From: MGOM01 sp035455265
GTDB lineage: Bacteria; Chloroflexota; Anaerolineae; Anaerolineales; E44-bin32
Reading direction: 5' to 3'
DNA length: 17,701 bases
Assembly (NCBI GenBank): GCA_035455265.1
Contig: DATIFK010000220.1
Coordinates: forward strand, 1 to 17,701
Positions within the stretch are counted from its first letter, which is position 1. Every line of letters starts with the position of its first letter. Below, in pieces: positions 13,701 through 17,701 of this stretch. A program made the translations under genes and the position numbers. Under the pieces are notes generated by a model. It was not told the DNA's origin. It saw only the letters and a list, made by a program, of their open reading frames with translations, and did not search any database.

Positions 13701-16700
13701 TGCCGGGACCCAGGTAAGGAGGCCCGTTGACGCATCAATCGTTGCACCCGCTGGTCCAGAGGAAAGGCTGAAGGAAACGGTGTTGCCCTCGGCGTCGCTC
13801 GCCGACAGACCAACACTCAAGGTCGAACCCTCGTTCACGATCTGGCCATCCACTGGAGTAATAACGGGGGCATCATTGACATTAAGGACATTGAGGGTGA
13901 CGGTCGCAATATTCGATGTAAGGGCGTTGGTAAGCGAGCCGTCCGGATCCCCGCGGTCGGAAGCGGTCCAGGTAAAAGTGTCGGCACCGAAGAAGTTCGT
14001 TTCCGGGACATAGATCCAGCCGCCCGCGGGGCCCTGGGCGAGCGTGCCGTGGGCAGGGCCGGTGATGAGGTTGAAGGTAAGGCTGCTCCGAACAGTTTCG
14101 TTATCGGTGGCGTCCAGGACGATGAGGCGCGTCGCTTCCTCGTTCATGGTGACGCTCTGGTCGACTGCCACGGGTGCCTGGTTGACCGGCGTCACGGTGA
14201 TATTCCCAGCAGCTGTGTCGGTGCCGGCTTTGCCGTCGTCGACCATGAAGGTAAAGCTGTCAGGGCCGTTGTAACCTGCATTTGGCACATAAGTGACTTG
14301 ATGGGTCACAGGATCAATTGCTGAAAGGGTGCCGTGAGCAGCCGTCACCGGGAGGCTGTAGGCAAGATCGTCTCCGTTCGCGTCGCTGGCGGAGAGGGTG
14401 ATGACGATGCTTCCATCCTCTGCCAGGGACACCGCCTGGTCCGTGGCGACCGGCGCGACGTTGCTTGTACGGTCGATGGTGAAGGTACGAACATAGTCGC
14501 CGCCGGGCGTGCCATTGATGTCCCCGTCCAGGGCATTGCCCGCCGTGTCAAGGATAGCCCTGGTGCCGGAGAGGGTGAGACGGTACAGGCCTTCAGCCAG
14601 GACGCTCCCGAAGTCGAGGGTAAGGCTCGTCTCAGGGAAGGAGTAGAAGGGAGTCACGGAAATGACGGCGTCGTCACCTGTGTTGAAGACGCCGTCTGCT
14701 CCCGCGCGCCGCAGCTCGTAGTTCGCCGGACTCTGGGCAGATATCTCATTGAGGCTTTCACTGAAGCTCACCTGCACACCGGAGAAGGCCAGCGGTGTGG
14801 ATCCCCCATCGGCCGGCAGCCGACTGACGTTCGTGACCGTTGGAAGTACGACGTCGTTCGAGTCACCCTGAAACTCATAGGCACCCATGTCATAGTAATT
14901 GAGATCGGATGGTGTCCACAGCAAGGAGCGGGCATTGGCCAGGTCTGGCCCATTGTCATACCCGGCCACCAACACATAGGTGTAGCCGTTGCCGGCCGAT
15001 ATACCCACCGTCGGTGTGAGTCCCTGATTTCCCTCGCCGTAGTCGAAGCGGAAGGCGCCGGTTGAAAAGAGAGTAACGGAGAAGTTCACATCGTTCGTGG
15101 TACCCTCGAGGGCCGCCTGCCACCGGAAGGAAATGTGATCTGCAGCGCTCGCGCTGTAGATGTCCTTTCCCGCAGGACTGGTGGTGAGGTTGTCCCACAG
15201 GGGTGCGATACGGACGTTGCGAAGCATCTCTGTCGTGCTGTTGCTGTCCCCGGAAGGGGTATCGGGTCCTGCGAAGTGGAGGAAACCGTTGCTCGACACT
15301 CTCACAGAACTATAGGCCGTGCCATAGAAGGAGAATGAGAAGGGCAGGGTCACGGTCCAGGAGCTGTTATTGGAGTGATTGTTCCGCGCGGCCCCCACCG
15401 GCAGGACGCTTGGCCCGTTGTCCGTCAACGTGTAGAGGTTCACGCCCGCGCCGTAGTTCGGCCTGGCGGGGTCATCGTGCCGGGCGTTCCCCTCCGAATC
15501 AGTCAATATGCTTGCGTGGGCACTGCCAGAATCAATGGCCGGAGAACCTGCGGCGAGCCCGAAGTTGTCGTCAAAACCGTTGCCCGTGGAGACGCCCTGC
15601 TCTCCCAGAATATTGTCCGCCCCTTCCATATCGAGAAATCTCGGATCTTCACCGAGAGAATGGGCGTCCTTGGCCGTTGCAGCTTGCCACTCCGCGACGC
15701 TTGAGCGAATCACGCCGTTCCAGAGACCAACGTAGGCGTTCGTAGCCGGGCCGCGATAGAGGAGGTTGTAGTCCGAGACCAGACCGCTCTGGCTGTTGTT
15801 GTCCACGTTCACCGCATACCCAGCGTCCACCCGGACGAGATTGTCGAGCATCTGCACGTTCGTCGCGCTGCTCGTCAAGCGCAGCGCGTTACCCACGTTC
15901 TGGTAGACGGTGTTATGATAGAGACCATCGCCGTTCAAGAGGGAATGCGCGCTCTCGATCTGGATGCCCTGGTTTGTATTCGCGTAGACCACGTTGTTGA
16001 CGATACGGCCGTTGCCCGAATCGCGGATGCCGATGGAATTGCTGAAGACATGGTTGCCCGCCACCGTATTGTCTGTCCCATAGATACCCACGACGCTGTT
16101 CGCGTAGACCCAGTTGGCTTCTATGATTGAGGCACTTCCATAGATGCCCGTGGCGTTGTGATGGACTCGGTTGCCCGAAATCGTTGCCGAGGAGCCCCCG
16201 TAGATGCCCTGGTTCGGGTGGTTGTATACCTCATTGCCCGTAATCGTCACCGCCCCGGCGAAGTTCATACCGTAGTTCGTGTTATCGTGAACCCGGTTGC
16301 CGGCAAAGATGGAACCGGTGGCATAGTTTGCGGCCGTGCCATACATGTTGGCGTATACATCGTTTCCGTCCACGAGGCTATTGTATGATTGATCGAGGTT
16401 TATTCCAGTGCGTGTGTTGTTACGCACCACATTTCCTCGGAGGCGGGCTTCGTCATTCGTAAGACGCAGGTAGACGCCATCCTGGGTGTTGTTGCGAATC
16501 TCACTGAAGGCGAGGGTGAAGCGGTCACTGTTAGCCCCGTTCCCGCCGTAGACACCGTAGGAGCCGCCGGTGAGGGTGAGGTGATCCATGGTCACGTCAC
16601 CCCCACCGGTGAGCTGAACCACGTACTGTCCGGTGTTCGTATTGCCGCGATTCAAGACAGCGGCATGACCAAATTCCACGGGACCGGAGATCGTGACACC

Positions 16701-17701
16701 CGAGTCGTCGAGTGCAAGCACTAGGTTCGTGTCCAGATCATACTCCCCGGAATCGATGTAGACGATGTCCCCTGGGTCGAGGTCGTAGCTGCGGAGCACG
16801 GCGCTGACGCTCGCCATGGGAGAATCGGGTGTCTTGCCAGAGTTCGCGTTGTCGCCGGCCGCTGTCGTGTATTCGTTGTCGGCGAAGGTTGGATCAACGG
16901 CAAGGTTCACGTAGTACCGGTGGCCCCCATTGGCAATGAGGAAGGGCTCATCGGAGGTGTCGGAGGTCGATATCGCGCCGGCATGAGCGGTGGCCCTGAT
17001 GACGGCCGTGTTTCCGTAGGTGACGGGACCGGCCGTCCAGAGGTACTGGCCGTTCCCGAACCGGTCCATGGAGAGGCCGGAGGCGATGGGCAGCCAACTG
17101 GCACCGGTATCCAGGGAGAGTTCCAGGTCGACTGTCGCTCCGGGGGCGGCTTCCGGCACCACACGCAGAATCTCGATACCGCTGATCACCGCGGCAGTCG
17201 AGGTCTTGTTGATGAGGTCGAGACTGATGCCTGTCCCACCGGCGGCCGTCACATTGAACTCCCTGACCAGGGCCTTGTAGCTCGCGCCGGTTTCGCCGCG
17301 GATACTCACGTTGGTCGCCGCGATAACACCGTTCAATTCGATATCAAACATGCGGGAGGTAGCGGTAGCAGAACCTGATGGTTCGGCAAAGTGAAGGCGT
17401 ACTACATAATTGCCGTTGGCCACGGGGAGAGCCCACCCCACCCTCCTGCCCACACCCGAGTATGCCTCAGTGTAACTCTGACACACAGACGCAGGCGCAG
17501 CTCCGGTGACACCGCTGAGATCAACCGTCTGAGTGAAGCTCTGGCTGTAGAAGTAATCCTCCGTCTGATACCCGTTCGCCTGCCAGGTGCCCAGGCTCCC
17601 GGCGTACACCGCGCTCGTGCTGCCCGTGTCGATCAGATGCACGGGTTCCCGGGGCAGGAGCCCGGCCGTGTGCCACGTGAGGGGGACCGGGCTGCCCGCC
17701 T
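10743..17701 (-). CDS. Giant multidomain extracellular protein: malectin, beta-helix, cadherin-like, RTX and metzincin domains (5' partial)
   Basis: The frame is open from the window edge to TGA at 10743-10745, giving at least 2318 residues. The in-frame GTG at 17642 is not the start, because coding reads on upstream (AGSPVPLTWHTAGLL). Numbering from that GTG: malectin-like 1-162; Ser/Thr-rich beta-sandwich 163-237; right-handed beta-helix 245-730; nidogen-like 738-912; Ig-like 928-1058; cadherin-like 1062-1155 and 1156-1257; Ig 1258-1346; PKD 1347-1437; cadherin-like 1438-1530 and 1531-1630; RTX 1716-1770 and 1862-1960; metzincin-like 2046-2185; a C-terminal tail of about 115 residues. The architecture indicates a secreted, calcium-dependent protein binding carbohydrate or other cells, with possible proteolytic activity. 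Cysteine is very rare. Base composition shifts near 13.6 kb. Whether it works with the downstream giant protein is unknown. Confidence 0.95.
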   Translation of the reverse strand, partial: AGSPVPLTWHTAGLLPREPVHLIDTGSTSAVYAGSLGTWQANGYQTEDYFYSQSFTQTVDLSGVTGAAPASVCQSYTEAYSGVGRRVGWALPVANGNYVVRLHFAEPSGSATATSRMFDIELNGVIAATNVSIRGETGASYKALVREFNVTAAGGTGISLDLINKTSTAAVISGIEILRVVPEAAPGATVDLELSLDTGASWLPIASGLSMDRFGNGQYLWTAGPVTYGNTAVIRATAHAGAISTSDTSDEPFLIANGGHRYYVNLAVDPTFADNEYTTAAGDNANSGKTPDSPMASVSAVLRSYDLDPGDIVYIDSGEYDLDTNLVLALDDSGVTISGPVEFGHAAVLNRGNTNTGQYVVQLTGGGDVTMDHLTLTGGSYGVYGGNGANSDRFTLAFSEIRNNTQDGVYLRLTNDEARLRGNVVRNNTRTGINLDQSYNSLVDGNDVYANMYGTAANYATGSIFAGNRVHDNTNYGMNFAGAVTITGNEVYNHPNQGIYGGSSATISGNRVHHNATGIYGSASIIEANWVYANSVVGIYGTDNTVAGNHVFSNSIGIRDSGNGRIVNNVVYANTNQGIQIESAHSLLNGDGLYHNTVYQNVGNALRLTSSATNVQMLDNLVRVDAGYAVNVDNNSQSGLVSDYNLLYRGPATNAYVGLWNGVIRSSVAEWQAATAKDAHSLGEDPRFLDMEGADNILGEQGVSTGNGFDDNFGLAAGSPAIDSGSAHASILTDSEGNARHDDPARPNYGAGVNLYTLTDNGPSVLPVGAARNNHSNNSSWTVTLPFSFSFYGTAYSSVRVSSNGFLHFAGPDTPSGDSNSTTEMLRNVRIAPLWDNLTTSPAGKDIYSASAADHISFRWQAALEGTTNDVNFSVTLFSTGAFRFDYGEGNQGLTPTVGISAGNGYTYVLVAGYDNGPDLANARSLLWTPSDLNYYDMGAYEFQGDSNDVVLPTVTNVSRLPADGGSTPLAFSGVQVSFSESLNEISAQSPANYELRRAGADGVFNTGDDAVISVTPFYSFPETSLTLDFGSVLAEGLYRLTLSGTRAILDTAGNALDGDINGTPGGDYVRTFTIDRTSNVAPVATDQAVSLAEDGSIVITLSASDANGDDLAYSLPVTAAHGTLSAIDPVTHQVTYVPNAGYNGPDSFTFMVDDGKAGTDTAAGNITVTPVNQAPVAVDQSVTMNEEATRLIVLDATDNETVRSSLTFNLITGPAHGTLAQGPAGGWIYVPETNFFGADTFTWTASDRGDPDGSLTNALTSNIATVTLNVLNVNDAPVITPVDGQIVNEGSTLSVGLSASDAEGNTVSFSLSSGPAGATIDASTGLLTWVPADGYLEVTVTVRATDDGSPALFDEESFTIHIANMAPVLSLTGAADGEGGVPYTLIYTVTDPGQDTVSHLLVDWGDGHSETVAGNPGSLTHTYAAVDGSYDIAVTPTDEDGTHGAGTHHVDIAANDAPLATDRLLTLAEDSSLVITLAGTDEENDPLIYSLVSSPSHGALSPIDPETHQLTYTPAADYHGADSFVFRVTDSHGAWDHGFINLVASAVNDAPTANSQTVNATEDTPVVITLTGSDLETAAANLTYGLITGPAHGSLSQGAGGVWTYTPTAQYSGSDSFQFSVTDRGDPDGTPSNALTSAPAMVSIMVTKPLATEVVRGTEDADTITLEEADGVLTITVNGVISTAQVSSLELVEVRGLGGDDTITLAGLSLPTLVDAGSGNDLVDASAVGPAACLTLLGGAGHDTLRGGAGADTLEGGSGNDLLAGGAGDDTFGIRSGDGRDVLEGGLGIDSLLLTGMVGAGRITVNASGTHVSLRQTAPVPGLLDFTGIEQLTLTARGGPDSIRVGDLGGTAVLAVTIDAGGGDDRVDALAGGAGIPTSLLGGPGHDTLLGGAGPDTLAGGSGNDVLQGGPGNDVLAGGDGNDTLQGGAGHDTLQGGDGADSLAGGSGNDLLLGGDGDDRFPVRSGEGRDILEGGLGTDTLEVTGTGAADWITVSANGTRVSLVQTTPVPGSLDLAGIEYLSLTGRGGLDQIVVGDLSGTDVLGWEVIGSGSPLRSAALPTSSGPGAPVTTADLTALVTQAVAQWAETLVIADAVLDRLDHVTVQVTDLPGGLLGQASATTVQLDVDAAGFGWFVDPTPEDSTEFVPVGGELLATDSGGGPGHMDLLTVVLHELGHVLGFPDLTGTPGGLMEATLEAGVRRLPQASLPETLGSQAAPVTQVAQPPDGRSGRRAAAPKRLIDWSGSAQGALLARHPLGAWHGRRLTAQVPEFASGLDGWNGAEHTPPLAGLTTDFAYEGKQDGMLLPEADLALDAKLG
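11088..11507 (-). other. Metzincin-type zinc peptidase-like domain with an Asp in the third ligand position
   Basis: Residues about 2046-2185 carry HELGHVLGFPD (2154-2164), fitting HExxHxxGxxH/D with aspartate as third ligand, as in snapalysin-type enzymes, and a candidate Met-turn GGLM nine residues later, a spacing like that of matrixins. The upstream segment (TQAVAQWAE, VTVQVTDLPGGLLGQA, TVQLDVDAAGFGWFVD) fits the N-terminal helix and strands of such a fold. The sequence after it (EATLEAGVRRLP) resembles C-terminal domains I recall from planctomycete repeat proteins. Activity is not established. Confidence 0.7.
11763..12497 (-). repeat. Two RTX calcium-binding blocks with a duplicated linker
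   Basis: Block 1 (12333-12497) and block 2 (11763-12059) are tandem GGxGxDxLxG nonapeptides such as GGAGADTLEGGSGNDLLAGG. Each ends in a near-identical exit (RSGDGRDVLEGGLG, RSGEGRDILEGGLG) and is followed by a homologous strand-rich stretch of about 70-90 residues (VSLRQTAPVPG, VSLVQTTPVPG), so the whole RTX-plus-linker unit is duplicated. The second linker, down to about 11520, leads straight into the peptidase-like domain. Confidence 0.88.
12753..14459 (-). repeat. Cadherin-like/Ig/PKD stack with a duplicated domain pair
   Basis: Four cadherin-like repeats flank an Ig domain and a PKD domain (VDWGDGHSETV). Repeat 1 (14178-14459) resembles repeat 3 (13053-13331): AEDGSIVITLSASD against AEDSSLVITLAGTD, and HQVTYVP against HQLTYTP. 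Repeat 2 (13872-14177) resembles repeat 4 (12753-13052): ITGPAHGTLAQG against ITGPAHGSLSQG, and DRGDPDGSLTNALTS against DRGDPDGTPSNALTS. The order A-B-Ig-PKD-A'-B' indicates duplication of the pair. Confidence 0.75.
14907..15431 (-). other. Nidogen-like beta domain inserted before the beta-helix end motif
   Basis: Residues about 738-912 include PFSFSFYGTAYSSVRVSSNGFLHFAG (in pieces), RIAPLWDNL, ISFRWQAAL, VNFSVTLFSTGAFRFDYG and a TVGISAGNG strand, a pattern like nidogen-type adhesion domains. It is followed by YYDMGAYEFQG, a motif that normally closes the beta-helix directly. Confidence 0.6.
15453..16910 (-). other. Right-handed parallel beta-helix (DUF1565/NosD-like)
   Basis: Residues about 245-730 open with an entry like that of DUF1565 proteins (GKTPDSPMASVSAVLRSYDLDPGDIVYIDSGEY, read in pieces) and continue with coils of about 22 residues carrying GN-x-V-x-x-N steps: GNVVRNNT, GNRVHDNT, GNEVYNH, GNRVHHN, GNHVFSN, NNVVYANT. 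Such folds are common in extracellular polysaccharide-binding or -cleaving proteins. I saw no catalytic residue pattern that I would trust. Confidence 0.85.
17157..17701 (-). other. Malectin-like carbohydrate-binding domain
   Basis: The first visible residues (VHLIDTGSTSAVYAG) and the motifs YTEAYSG, GNYVVRLHFAE, RMFDIELNG and GISLDLINKT ending SGIEILRV are the malectin pattern, in which VRLHFAE is characteristic. Malectin domains bind di- or oligosaccharides. The start of the domain may lie at or just beyond the window edge. Confidence 0.85.

Noticed and set aside
10617..13730. Open frame of 1037 codons on the plus strand
   Set aside because: It lies opposite the cadherin-like/RTX/peptidase part of the upstream giant gene, has an Arg/Val/Gly/Ala-rich product with no domain, and is explained by extreme third-position GC of the true gene.
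17640..17642. GTG as the start of the upstream giant gene
   Set aside because: The frame continues upstream without a stop to the edge, with malectin-type sequence just after the GTG and no Shine-Dalgarno before it. The real start must lie outside.

Overview
The window is GC-rich bacterial DNA that I read as carrying three genes, all on the minus strand: two very large modular extracellular proteins, both cut by the window edges, and a small unrecognised membrane-anchored protein between them. There are no tRNA, rRNA, CRISPR or insertion-sequence signals. The most likely source is a planctomycete or a similar bacterium rich in giant repeat proteins. That is an inference from the N-terminal LEPRLLLA signature, the malectin/beta-helix/cadherin-like/RTX architecture, the D-x-GAYEFQ motif after the beta-helix and the C-terminal metzincin-like domain. 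Verrucomicrobia, Deltaproteobacteria or large-genome Gammaproteobacteria cannot be excluded.

Reading 5'->3' on the minus strand: (1) 17701->10743 encodes at least 2318 residues of a protein whose N-terminus lies beyond the window. Its order is malectin-like domain, small beta-sandwich, right-handed beta-helix, nidogen-like domain, Ig-like domain, four cadherin-like repeats flanking an Ig and a PKD domain, two RTX blocks, and a metzincin-type zinc peptidase motif (HELGHVLGFPD) near the C-terminus. (2) 10436->9990 encodes a possible 148-residue protein with one membrane segment. (3) 9827->1 is one uninterrupted frame of 3275 codons with its start inside the window and its end outside. It begins with a basic N-terminus and LEPRLLLA, continues through long beta-rich and helical repeat modules and a canonical EF-hand loop, and ends with over 550 residues of RTX-type glycine/aspartate nonapeptides running off the edge.

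The gap between the two giant genes (9828-10742) holds the small gene, a perfect 7-bp inverted repeat in the leader of the downstream giant gene, a good Shine-Dalgarno for that gene, and one weak promoter candidate. I see no convincing terminator. The two giant proteins probably act at the cell surface or outside the cell as calcium-stabilised adhesion or polysaccharide-binding proteins, one of them with a possible protease end. No secretion machinery is visible here. Within the first giant gene, base and codon use change sharply near 13.6 kb, and a two-domain block is duplicated on either side of that point, suggesting assembly from parts of different history.
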